A DNA stretch of 41,103 nucleotides from PALSA-1006 sp964532405. Lineage in GTDB: Bacteria > Pseudomonadota > Gammaproteobacteria > Burkholderiales > Gallionellaceae. The number at the start of each line of letters is the position of its first letter. Position 1 is the first letter of the stretch. Below the pieces are notes generated by a model. It had not been told where the DNA came from. It did not search any database and was given only the letters and a program-made list of their open reading frames with translations. A program made the translations under genes and the position numbers. Shown one piece after another: positions 33,940-41,060 of the stretch. The stretch spans positions 1 to 41,103 of the forward strand of contig CAZHIC010000021.1 in NCBI GenBank assembly GCA_964532405.1. Reading direction: 5' to 3'.

Positions 33940-33958
33940 AACTTGACTGCTATTCCAT

Positions 33959-34000
33959 CCGCAGACTCGCGGCAGATTTATTAATCTGATCAGTCTGCGG
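33959..34000. terminator. Bidirectional terminator between pstB and glpD
   Basis: CCGCAGACT (33959-33967) pairs with AGTCTGCGG (33992-34000), and inside it CAGATT / AATCTG with loop TATT forms a second stem. It lies exactly between the convergent pstB and glpD stop codons. T-rich tails are short on both strands, but the position supports termination in both directions. Confidence 0.7.
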
Positions 34001-34001
34001 G

Positions 34002-35657
34002 TCACAGCTCTTCAAGAGCAACACAGCACCCCACCTCCCGCCCCGATCTAGCCTCGTCCCAGCCCAAAGCCCCAGAAACTGCTAGCGCAATCTGCCACAG
34101 CTCACTTTCCGTCAATTTCGCCAATATCAACAACGGCATACGGCGGCGCAGCAGGTCTTCCAAATGTACGACCATTTCCTCACGCGCACAAAACAACAGG
34201 TCGGCGTAGATAAACGGCAGCGCGGGCACGATACGTGCAGCCAGCGATGGGTGCGTTTCGACATCGCGCAGAATATCGCTCGCGCGTTTGCCATGTCGGC
34301 GCATGAGCCACTTGGCGCATTCGGCATCGAGACCCAGCTTATGCGCCTGCCCGACGATGACCGCAGACCATGCAGCGAAATCCTCCGGCGCCCATGGAAA
34401 TAAGCGCCCCTTGGTGCGGCACGCCACATCCACGCCGAGCTGCGCGCACACCGCATCCACGATCACCGCAGCATCTTCCCGCGCCGAAGTGAGCTTGCCG
34501 CCGACGGAGTAGAACACCCCATTGCTGCCCGTCTTCAATTCCCAATCGCGGCTGACGGCAGAGGGCGATGCCGCATCGCTTTGCCCCAACACGCGCACAC
34601 CGGCATAGCTGCCGATCACATCGCGTTCCGTCCATTGCGTTTTAAGATAATGATTCACCTCGCACAGCAGATAATCCACATCGGCTTTTTCCACCGCCAC
34701 GCGTTCGACGTCGCCGCGATAATCGGTATCGGTCGTGCCCACCAGCGTAAGCCCATACCACGGGATCATGAAGAACACGCGCCCGTCGGACTTGGCGGTA
34801 AGCAACAGAGCCTCCTCCCCCAATATCTTCGGCAAGATGAGATGGATGCCCTTGCTCAGACGACACCATGCACGACTGACCTCTGCGTCAGCCATCCATT
34901 GTCCCGTGGCATTCACCACTGAGCGAGCATGAATGTCTCGAATTTCTCCGGTAACACTGTCTTGCACCACTGCGCAGAACAGTTCCTTCCCCCTCTCAGG
35001 GGGAAGGCTAGGATGGGGGTTGTCTCGCTGGGATGACGGAGATTCTACCCCCTCCCTAGCCCTCCCCCTGTAAGGGGGAGGGGATGTTTCGATCAGCTTG
35101 CAGTAATTGACGCATACCGCACCTGCATCCATCGCACCTGCGACCAATTCCAGCACCAAGCGCCCATCGTCGGTTTGCGCATCGGCGTAGGTAAATCCGC
35201 CCTTCATCCCATCTTGTGACAGCACAGAAAAGCGTTGAGCAAATCTGGTACGATCAAAGTAACGATGCTTCATGCCCGCATCTGGGCTGCGCGCCAGCCA
35301 ATCGTACAGCGTGAGCCCCGCTTTCAGTTGCAACCTGCCGACACGGCTGTGCGCATACACCGGCACGCCGAAACGCAACGGCCACACGCGATGTGGCGCA
35401 GCCTCCAGCAACATGCCGCGCTCGGTCAAGGCCTTCTTCACCAGCTTGAAATCGAATGACTCCAGATAGCGCAAACCGCCGTGGATCAACTTGCTGGACG
35501 CGGAGGATGTCGCGCCCGCCCAGTCGCCCTGCTCGACCAGCGCGACCTTCAGTCCGCGCAACGCCGCGTCATAAGCCGTCCATGCGCCATAAATGCCGCC
35601 GCCGCACACCAACAGATCAAAAGGCGTGGCCTTCAATCCGGCAAAGTTACGCTTCAT
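34002..35657 (-). CDS. glpD: Glycerol-3-phosphate dehydrogenase (aerobic, FAD), with in-frame repeat insertion
   Basis: 551 residues. It oxidises glycerol-3-phosphate to dihydroxyacetone phosphate at the inner membrane and passes electrons to quinone. The FAD motif LLVCGGGIYGAWTAYDAALRG, SSASSKLIHGGLRYLE, SVVNATGQWMAD and the RVFFMIPWYGLTLVGTTDTDY block are typical. At about residues 192-225 there is a Pro/Arg-rich stretch (SPPPYRGRAREGVESPSSQR and onward) not expected in GlpD; it is encoded by a palindromic DNA repeat that keeps the frame. This explains why the protein is about 40 residues longer than usual (about 500-512). Whether it is active with this insertion is unknown. The ATG overlaps the ugpQ stop by 4 bases. 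Confidence 0.92.
   Translation of the reverse strand: MKRNFAGLKATPFDLLVCGGGIYGAWTAYDAALRGLKVALVEQGDWAGATSSASSKLIHGGLRYLESFDFKLVKKALTERGMLLEAAPHRVWPLRFGVPVYAHSRVGRLQLKAGLTLYDWLARSPDAGMKHRYFDRTRFAQRFSVLSQDGMKGGFTYADAQTDDGRLVLELVAGAMDAGAVCVNYCKLIETSPPPYRGRAREGVESPSSQRDNPHPSLPPERGKELFCAVVQDSVTGEIRDIHARSVVNATGQWMADAEVSRAWCRLSKGIHLILPKILGEEALLLTAKSDGRVFFMIPWYGLTLVGTTDTDYRGDVERVAVEKADVDYLLCEVNHYLKTQWTERDVIGSYAGVRVLGQSDAASPSAVSRDWELKTGSNGVFYSVGGKLTSAREDAAVIVDAVCAQLGVDVACRTKGRLFPWAPEDFAAWSAVIVGQAHKLGLDAECAKWLMRRHGKRASDILRDVETHPSLAARIVPALPFIYADLLFCAREEMVVHLEDLLRRRMPLLILAKLTESELWQIALAVSGALGWDEARSGREVGCCVALEEL
34985..35082. repeat. Palindromic repeat element inside glpD
   Basis: Two 32-base arms, 34989-35020 and 35047-35078, are inverted copies with about five mismatches and a 26-base spacer; each arm is itself a small hairpin of runs of five G and C (CCCCC...GGGGG). 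The cores CTAGCC and its complement GGCTAG match exactly. The GC-rich 'CCCTAGCCCTCCCCCTG' style is that of REP/MITE-like repeats common in Beta- and Gammaproteobacteria. The element has no stop in the glpD frame. No target duplication could be defined by eye. Confidence 0.8.
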
Positions 35658-36424
35658 GCGCCCCTCATGCGCAACGCCTTTTGCGGCAGATCGCTGATGA
35701 GAATATCCACGCCGAGATTCAGCGCCTTGTTGATTTCTTCATCTCTGTTGCAGGTGTACACCGCGATGCTTTTGCCTTGCTCTCGCAACAACCGGACAAA
35801 GGATTCATCCAGCGTGTCGATAGGCAGACACAGCCCGCGCAGAAAACCGTGCTCAGCCAGAACGCGCTCGGCATCCGCCAGAGTCTGATCTGTCTCGAAA
35901 TTGTAGACCAGAGGAAATCCCGGCCGGTACTGCTGTGCGTAAACCAAACTGGCAAGATCAAACGAAGACACGAGGATGGCATCGCCATGCGTAGCACCGA
36001 CCCTATCCAGCGTCTGCCGCACCTTGATCTCATGCCGCGCACGTTCTTCCCAATCGCGATTTTTGATTTCGATCAGTAGGCGACAGCGATGGCGATATAC
36101 CTCCAGAAATTCCTGCAAACGCATGATGCCTTCCGCCCGAACGCCTTGGCCGAAATGCTCCGCAAAATCCATCGCCCTCAATTGCGTATAGTTGAAATCG
36201 TCGATGTGTTTGGCACCGAGACCGGGCAGCTTGCTCAGGAAGCGGTCATGCCACAGCACCGCCACTTCATCACGACTCAGTTGCACATCAGTCTCCATAC
36301 CGTCGATGGCATAGCTCAGCGCCCTGTCGAAAGCACTACGCGTATTCTCCGGCGCTTCCCTGTTCGCGCCGCGATGGGCGAATATCAGGCTACGCTTGTG
36401 CAACTCGGCATTCCTTGTGCTCAT
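35654..36424 (-). CDS. ugpQ: Glycerophosphodiester phosphodiesterase
   Basis: 256 residues. It hydrolyses glycerophosphodiesters to glycerol-3-phosphate and an alcohol. The GDPD motifs are IFAHRGANREAPENTRSAFDRAL with the catalytic His, GMETDVQLSRDEVAVLWHD with metal ligands Glu and Asp and the second His, and LLIEIKNR. There is no signal peptide, so it is the cytoplasmic UgpQ type rather than GlpQ. Its stop overlaps the glpD ATG (ATGA), so the two act in sequence on the same pathway. Divergent from the 36575 gene. Confidence 0.93.
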   Translation of the reverse strand: MSTRNAELHKRSLIFAHRGANREAPENTRSAFDRALSYAIDGMETDVQLSRDEVAVLWHDRFLSKLPGLGAKHIDDFNYTQLRAMDFAEHFGQGVRAEGIMRLQEFLEVYRHRCRLLIEIKNRDWEERARHEIKVRQTLDRVGATHGDAILVSSFDLASLVYAQQYRPGFPLVYNFETDQTLADAERVLAEHGFLRGLCLPIDTLDESFVRLLREQGKSIAVYTCNRDEEINKALNLGVDILISDLPQKALRMRGA

Positions 36425-36496
36425 GTCATTGCATCCTTAAACAGAGGCCTAAGTGTAATCTGAATTTCTGCATCCATTGTTGAAGCTGAAAAAATA

Positions 36497-36523
36497 TTGA
36501 CGTACTATTCTCCCGGATAGAAA
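36497..36523 (+). promoter_or_regulatory. Weak candidate promoter before the 36575 operon
   Basis: TTGACG at 36497-36502 is a good -35, but the best -10, TAGAAA at about 36518-36523, is 15 bases away and imperfect. It lies in the 150-base gap between divergent ugpQ and the unknown gene. Confidence 0.3.
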
Positions 36524-36574
36524 TTGGGCAATCTTTCAACTGTTCCGCCACATCAATTCGCATGAGAAAATGAC

Positions 36575-37459
36575 ATGAGTCACACACCTTCAGAACCCAC
36601 TGCACAAAATATGTCCACGAATGATAAGCCCGCCATCAACTTCGACCTCAACGCCTCGATGGCCGACATCGAAAAGCAGTTGGAAGAAGCACGGCGTAGC
36701 ACGGCGCATGAATTCATCGAGCCGCAACGCCCGGCATTTCAAACAGAGTTGCAGACCCCGCCAGTGACGCCACCCCCGCCGCCCGTGCAGACCCAGGCTT
36801 TCGAGTCCAGCTTCCTTGCCGAATTGGCGCAGGAATCCGCAAAAAAACAAGGAGTCAACTTGTCTGCGACGCAAGAGTTGCAAGCCCGTTCGCAACGCCT
36901 GCACGACGCCCTCAATCGCATCACTGGCTTCTTCACCCCGTTAATCCAGTATGCCAACAACATGGAGCCGGACATCTCCAGAAGCTATCGTCTTGATGCC
37001 CGCACCACCTATACCCGGTTGAAATGGCGCGGTGCTTTTCTGGATAGCCGGAAGCAGGATCTGTCATCCGCCGCGCTGCTGGCTCACGTCACCTTCAGCG
37101 TCAATTACTGCGCCCCCGAATCCGTCCTGGCCACCCGCCCCTGGGATCAACTCGAAGCGCTGAAGGCTGAATTGAACAGCCTTAAATTAAAAGCACTGGA
37201 CGAATCGGAGTTGGACAGTAAACGCCCGAAACAAGAATGGCTACAAGTACGTTTGGCACCCGAATTTCCCGTGCATCTCAGATTTCAGGCCAACTACGAC
37301 AAAGGTCACATCGACGTCATGAGTCGCAACTTGCTTGCCTTCGGCATCAACGCCTTCAAGCTGCAACCCGAGGATGTCACGTCCGCACTACTGGACGACT
37401 TGGGCAGAATTCTGCTCAGCCGTGCGGATAAACTTCCCTCCGCACTTATCCCTCTCTGA
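36575..37459 (+). CDS. Hypothetical protein with Pro-rich linker, 294 aa
   Basis: Not recognised. The N-terminus (about 1-50) is polar and contains a short helical segment (MADIEKQLEEARRS). A proline run follows (TPPVTPPPPPVQT, about 60-75), then a folded region of about 200 residues with aromatic and beta-rich character (YRLDARTTYTRLKWRGAFLDSR, HVTFSVNYCAPESV, WLQVRLAPEFPVHLRFQAN). There is no signal peptide or membrane helix, so it is probably cytoplasmic. ATG 36575 lacks a clear ribosome binding site; a second ATG 12 codons on is possible. It is directly upstream of a TonB-type gene and a TonB-dependent receptor gene on the same strand, so a link to that transport system is suggested by position only. 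Confidence 0.75.
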   Translation: MSHTPSEPTAQNMSTNDKPAINFDLNASMADIEKQLEEARRSTAHEFIEPQRPAFQTELQTPPVTPPPPPVQTQAFESSFLAELAQESAKKQGVNLSATQELQARSQRLHDALNRITGFFTPLIQYANNMEPDISRSYRLDARTTYTRLKWRGAFLDSRKQDLSSAALLAHVTFSVNYCAPESVLATRPWDQLEALKAELNSLKLKALDESELDSKRPKQEWLQVRLAPEFPVHLRFQANYDKGHIDVMSRNLLAFGINAFKLQPEDVTSALLDDLGRILLSRADKLPSALIPL

Positions 37460-37471
37460 ACAGCGCAACCA

Positions 37472-38128
37472 TTGCTGACCCGAACTCACATCCGACCCTA
37501 TGCGTCGATTGGCGACATATCCATTCGGCAAATCGTAGCCGCCATCCTGCTGGCTCTGCTGCTCCATGCACTGGTTCTGCTCGCGTTTTACTGGAACCCA
37601 TCGGAAGCGCAACTCGCGCAAAGACAAACGATTGAAGTATCCCTTGAGGTGTCCACACCCGACAGCTCGCCTGAACCTGAGAGACGCTCTTCTCCCAAGC
37701 CGCAACCGATACCCGAGGAGGCTCCCGCTGTGCTGCCCGTTCCGCAGGTCACGCAGCCTGCGCCGCAAGTAGCCGCAACGCCGCCCGCGCCAATTCAACC
37801 CGCCCCCCCGACGCAAAACAGCGCGCCACCAGCCGAAGAGATTCAGCCCTTATTCCGCCTGACGCGCATGCCCAGTTTTCTGAGAAAAATCGAAGCGGTC
37901 TATCCCGCCCCGGAGCGGCGCGCAGGCACACAAGCGAATGTGCTGGCGGAAGTAACCATCGACTCCCAAGGCAATGTGCTGAATGTGCGCATCTTGAAAA
38001 GCGGCGGCGCAGCCTTTGATGAAGCGGTGAAACAAGCTTTGCAGAAAAGCCTATTCAACCCCGGCATGATCGAAGGCAAGCCTGTCGGCACGCGCTTTCA
38101 AGTGCCGTTCCGATTTAATTTAAACTAG
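37472..38128 (+). CDS. TonB-family energy transducer
   Basis: About 218 residues. An N-terminal cytoplasmic stub and one membrane helix (about 20-42: IVAAILLALLLHALVLLAFYW, with the membrane His typical of TonB) are followed by a long Pro/Glu/Lys-rich periplasmic spacer and a C-terminal TonB_C domain (YPAPERRAGTQANVLAEVTIDSQGNVLNV ... FDEAVKQALQKSLFNPG). It would couple ExbBD proton flow to the receptor encoded next. There is no ATG near the start; TTG at 37472, with a poor ribosome binding site, is the best choice and the true start is uncertain. It begins 12 bases after the unknown gene and ends 12 bases before the receptor. No exbB/exbD here. Confidence 0.85.
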   Translation: MLTRTHIRPYASIGDISIRQIVAAILLALLLHALVLLAFYWNPSEAQLAQRQTIEVSLEVSTPDSSPEPERRSSPKPQPIPEEAPAVLPVPQVTQPAPQVAATPPAPIQPAPPTQNSAPPAEEIQPLFRLTRMPSFLRKIEAVYPAPERRAGTQANVLAEVTIDSQGNVLNVRILKSGGAAFDEAVKQALQKSLFNPGMIEGKPVGTRFQVPFRFNLN

Positions 38129-38140
38129 AAAACAATCCCC

Positions 38141-40378
38141 ATGAGAAATCACTTATTCCTGAAATTCTGCCTCCTCATGAGTTTCGCCTGTTCCTGCATT
38201 GCCAGTACATCCGTCTATGCGGACGAATGGAAGGTGTCCGGGCTGGTGCTGGAAAAAGGCACGCGCAAACCCTTGGGCGGCGCGTACATTGCGGTGCGCG
38301 AGAACGAGTCCATCACGTCTATCTCGGATGAACAGGGTCACTTCGAAATGCAGTTACCCGCTGCCGGACGCTACACCCTGAGCGCAGCCACGTTGGGCGG
38401 CAGCAGCCCGATCAACATCGTCATCGAGCTAAAGCCGGGTGGACAGCAGCCGTCGCCCACTTTTTATCTGCCTTCTGCCACGCTTCTGGAAGAGATCGTG
38501 GTGCGCGGCGAACGCAGCCCGGATCGCGTCAGCAAGAGCGTCATCACCGGTACGGAGCTGCGCCGCGTTCCCGGCTCCGGCGGCGACCCACTGAAGAGTT
38601 TGCAAGCCTTGCCCGGCGTGGTTGCCAGCAATGGCGGCGCGCCCGCCGTGCGCGGTTCCGGCCCCGGCGACAATCTGTATTACGTGGACAGCTTGCCCAT
38701 AGGCAAGATTTTTCACTTCGGCGGCATCAGCGTTTTCAACGCCGACCTGATCCAAGATTTCAATTTATATAGCGCGGCCTTTGCGCCGCGCTACGGCGAT
38801 GTCACCGGCGCGGTGCTGGATGTCGCCCTGCGCGAACCGCGCAGCGACCGTCTCGGCGGCAAGGCCAACATCAATTTGATCGGTGCCGATTTTCTGGTGG
38901 AAGGTCCCGTCGCCGACAACCAGTCTTTCTTCTTCGCGGCGCGGCGCAGCTATTTCGATCTGCTGATCAAGCAGATCGAACAACGCGGCGTCACCGTGCA
39001 GATTCCCAACTACAGCGACTATCAGGGCAAGTATCTGTGGAAACTGAATGAGACAGACCGGCTCACGCTGCATGTACAGGGCGCAAAGGACGAACTCAAA
39101 TTGAATGTGGGCGGCAGTTCGGATATCGCCAAGCAGCAGCCCATATTGAGCGGGGATTTGAATTTTTCCGATGCCTACGCCATGCAGGCGGCCGTGTGGG
39201 ATGCGGCCATTTTTTCGGGCACGCAAAACAAACTGGCGCTGGAACACATCACCAGCGACTCCAACAGCACAATTGCAGCAGCCGGCAACCTGAGCATAGC
39301 GCAAGACACCAACCAGATACGCGAGCTCGTGCGCATCCCACTGGCAGAAGGTCACGAGCTGGCACTGGGCAGCAACTTGAGCCGCATCCAGACCCGCGTC
39401 AACGCCGACATCATTAACCCCACCTGCACCCAGTTCAATCCGAAATGCGATTTCAGCAGCATGTCGCGTTCACAGCTCAACGAATCTTTTTACACCAATG
39501 CCTGGGAATTTTCCGCACAAGATCGCAAGCGGGTTGCGCCCAAACTCACGCTAGTTGGAGGCATCCACCACAGCGGGGACGACTATCTGAGCAAGTCATA
39601 TACCGAGCCGCGCTTGGGGATGGAATGGGACTGGGACGAGCGAACTTTACTCACTGCCGGCTGGGGACGCCATAACCAATTACCCACCGGACAACAGATC
39701 TCGCCCAAATTCGGCAACCCCCAACTTGAGCATCTGCGCGCCGATCACAGCGTGATCGGCATCACCAAAAAACTGGATAACGACTGGTCGTGGAAAGCCG
39801 AAAGCTACTACAAAAAATTCAGCCATCTGGTCATCAGCGACCCGCAGTTAAACTACATCAACGGCGCCAGCGGCAAAGCCTACGGCGCCGAACTGCTCAT
39901 CAAGAAAGACGGGCTCTCCAAGCTCACCGGCTGGCTGGCTGTTTCGCTGGCGCGTTCCGAGCGGCAAAACGATGTGACCGGCCAAGCATTCCGCTTCCAG
40001 TATGACCAACCGATCAACACCACACTGGTCACCAACTACAAGCTGAGCAACGAGTGGACGATGGGGGCCAAGTGGAACTACCACTCCGGCACGCCCTACA
40101 CACCGGTGATCGGTGCGACCCAAGACGGCACCGGGCGCTACATTCCCGCGTATGCACCGGTCAACTCCGGCACCCTGCCCGAATATCACCGTCTGGATCT
40201 GCGCTTCGAACGCAGCTATATATTCAACACCTGGAAACTGAACACCTACTTCGAATTGAACAACGTCTACTTCCGCCAGAACCTGTCCGGCTACCGCTAC
40301 GACGCGACCTACACCGTCAAAGAGCCGGTGTACCCGCTGGTGATTCCGTTCTCGTTTGGGGTTCAGGGCGAGTTCTAA
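38141..40378 (+). CDS. TonB-dependent outer-membrane receptor
   Basis: 745 residues. The signal peptide ends near VYA-DE (about residue 28). A carboxypeptidase-regulatory-like domain (about 30-110: VSGLVLEKGTRKPLGGAYIAV) precedes the TonB box-like LEEIVVRGE, the plug domain (about 120-230, with SLQALPGVVASNGGAPAVRGSG and NLYYVDSLPIG), and a 22-strand beta barrel ending in a C-terminal aromatic residue (FGVQGEF). Energised uptake through the outer membrane with the adjacent TonB-type protein is the expected role; substrate unknown. The extra N-terminal domain is typical of SusC/FecA-like subgroups. It lies 12 bases after the tonB gene. Confidence 0.93.
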   Translation: MRNHLFLKFCLLMSFACSCIASTSVYADEWKVSGLVLEKGTRKPLGGAYIAVRENESITSISDEQGHFEMQLPAAGRYTLSAATLGGSSPINIVIELKPGGQQPSPTFYLPSATLLEEIVVRGERSPDRVSKSVITGTELRRVPGSGGDPLKSLQALPGVVASNGGAPAVRGSGPGDNLYYVDSLPIGKIFHFGGISVFNADLIQDFNLYSAAFAPRYGDVTGAVLDVALREPRSDRLGGKANINLIGADFLVEGPVADNQSFFFAARRSYFDLLIKQIEQRGVTVQIPNYSDYQGKYLWKLNETDRLTLHVQGAKDELKLNVGGSSDIAKQQPILSGDLNFSDAYAMQAAVWDAAIFSGTQNKLALEHITSDSNSTIAAAGNLSIAQDTNQIRELVRIPLAEGHELALGSNLSRIQTRVNADIINPTCTQFNPKCDFSSMSRSQLNESFYTNAWEFSAQDRKRVAPKLTLVGGIHHSGDDYLSKSYTEPRLGMEWDWDERTLLTAGWGRHNQLPTGQQISPKFGNPQLEHLRADHSVIGITKKLDNDWSWKAESYYKKFSHLVISDPQLNYINGASGKAYGAELLIKKDGLSKLTGWLAVSLARSERQNDVTGQAFRFQYDQPINTTLVTNYKLSNEWTMGAKWNYHSGTPYTPVIGATQDGTGRYIPAYAPVNSGTLPEYHRLDLRFERSYIFNTWKLNTYFELNNVYFRQNLSGYRYDATYTVKEPVYPLVIPFSFGVQGEF

Positions 40379-40381
40379 ATT

Positions 40382-40442
40382 GTGAAGGAGCGGGCCTTGC
40401 CCGCGATTATTTTCTATTCGCGGGCAAGACCCGCTCCTACAC
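40382..40442. repeat. REP-like long hairpin after the receptor gene
   Basis: GGAGCGGGCCTTGCCCGCGA at 40387-40406 pairs with TCGCGGGCAAGACCCGCTCC at 40418-40437, one mismatch in 20 pairs, with an 11-base AT-rich loop; the stem extends through GTG/CAC to 40382 and 40442 across one more mismatch. The sequence resembles the GGAGCGGGCTTGCCCGCGA class of REP elements known from Pseudomonas and others. It may also act as the transcription terminator of the receptor operon. Confidence 0.8.
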
Positions 40443-40448
40443 TCCTAT

Positions 40449-40479
40449 CCGTTCTCATTCGGCGTGCAGGGCGAGTTCT
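40449..40479 (+). pseudogene. Remnant of a second TonB-receptor 3' end
   Basis: 31 bases that match the last coding bases of the receptor gene (40346-40376) except at four positions. In the receptor frame both copies encode PFSFGVQGEF: the four differences (TCG/TCA, TTT/TTC, GGG/GGC, GTT/GTG) are all third-position and silent. The second copy does not end in a stop at the same place. The two copies flank the REP-like hairpin. It is most easily explained as the tail of a former paralogous receptor gene. Confidence 0.65.
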
Positions 40480-40526
40480 GCCCCCTTTTTTATCGCGAAG
40501 AGTCCAGAAGACTTATGAGCGAGGGG

Positions 40527-40542
40527 TGCTAGCCTTTGCTAG
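40527..40542 (+). promoter_or_regulatory. Possible operator/promoter of the toxin-antitoxin genes
   Basis: TGCTAG is repeated at 40527-40532 and 40537-40542, 10 bases apart, and the first copy is part of the palindrome GCTAGC. The second runs into TAGAAT (about 40540-40545), a good -10 shape. Repeats at one helical turn upstream of antitoxin genes are often autoregulatory sites. Confidence 0.3.
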
Positions 40543-40576
40543 AATCCACATATAGCACATACATACGGAGGTTGTC

Positions 40577-40807
40577 ATGACTCAACTACATTGTTATGTC
40601 TCCGAGGACATCGCCCATCAAGCTCAACGCCGTGCCAAGCAATCAGGATTAAGTCTTTCGCGTTATCTGGCAGAGTTGGTCAAGCGCGACACCAGTGCCA
40701 GCGCAAGTTGGTCGGAAGGCTATTTTGATCTTTTCGGAAAATGGGAAGGTGAGCCGCTGGAACGCCCTCCCCAATTAGCTCTGGAAAAGCGTCTGGAATT
40801 CAAATGA
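40577..40807 (+). CDS. Antitoxin of a VapBC-type pair (ribbon-helix-helix-like)
   Basis: 76 residues. The N-terminal strand and helices (LHCYVSEDIAHQAQRRAKQSGLSLSRYLAELVKRD) resemble a ribbon-helix-helix DNA-binding domain, and the C-terminal acidic/aromatic tail (YFDLFGKWEGEPLERPPQ) is like the toxin-binding tails of VapB antitoxins. The ATG has a strong CGGAGG site 6 bases upstream. Its stop overlaps the ATG of the toxin gene (ATGA, 40804-40807), the usual toxin-antitoxin coupling. The gene appears intact although the toxin is broken. Confidence 0.82.
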   Translation: MTQLHCYVSEDIAHQAQRRAKQSGLSLSRYLAELVKRDTSASASWSEGYFDLFGKWEGEPLERPPQLALEKRLEFK

Positions 40808-40941
40808 TTTACCTGCTTGATAGCAACGTCTGTATCCATCTGATCAACGAAAAACATCCGCTCATTCTGCAACACTTCAAGCAACATAGCCCCGCTGACA
40901 TTGCGATATGCAGCATAGCTAGTTCCCAGCCAGAAATATAA
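40804..40941 (+). pseudogene. Truncated VapC-type PIN-domain toxin
   Basis: 45 codons remain. The start MIYLLDSNVCIHLINEKHP is the canonical VapC N-terminus with the first catalytic acidic residue (Asp6), and DIAICSI matches the following strand. An intact VapC would continue with a conserved glutamate (typically T-x-x-E-L-x-x-G); here the frame changes to ASSQPEI and stops at 40939-40941, so the later catalytic acids are lost. The break is at about 40915 and coincides with a drop in GC. It should have no RNase activity. Confidence 0.82.
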
Positions 40942-41060
40942 CGAATTGATTTTATTTAACAAAAGCTAATTATTTGAGTGGAAAAGCCTAACGGAAGTGC
41001 GTATGATTACAGTCAAGCCATTGATTGCAAACGTACAACACAACCATTAGGGACTCCAAA

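Noticed and set aside
34985..35082. Rho-independent terminator inside glpD
   Set aside because: The frame continues through and no T-run follows; the structure is better explained as an inserted palindromic repeat.
40382..40442. Target-site duplication created by a REP insertion
   Set aside because: The flanking 31-base copies differ at four silent positions, which indicates descent as coding sequence and not a fresh duplication.
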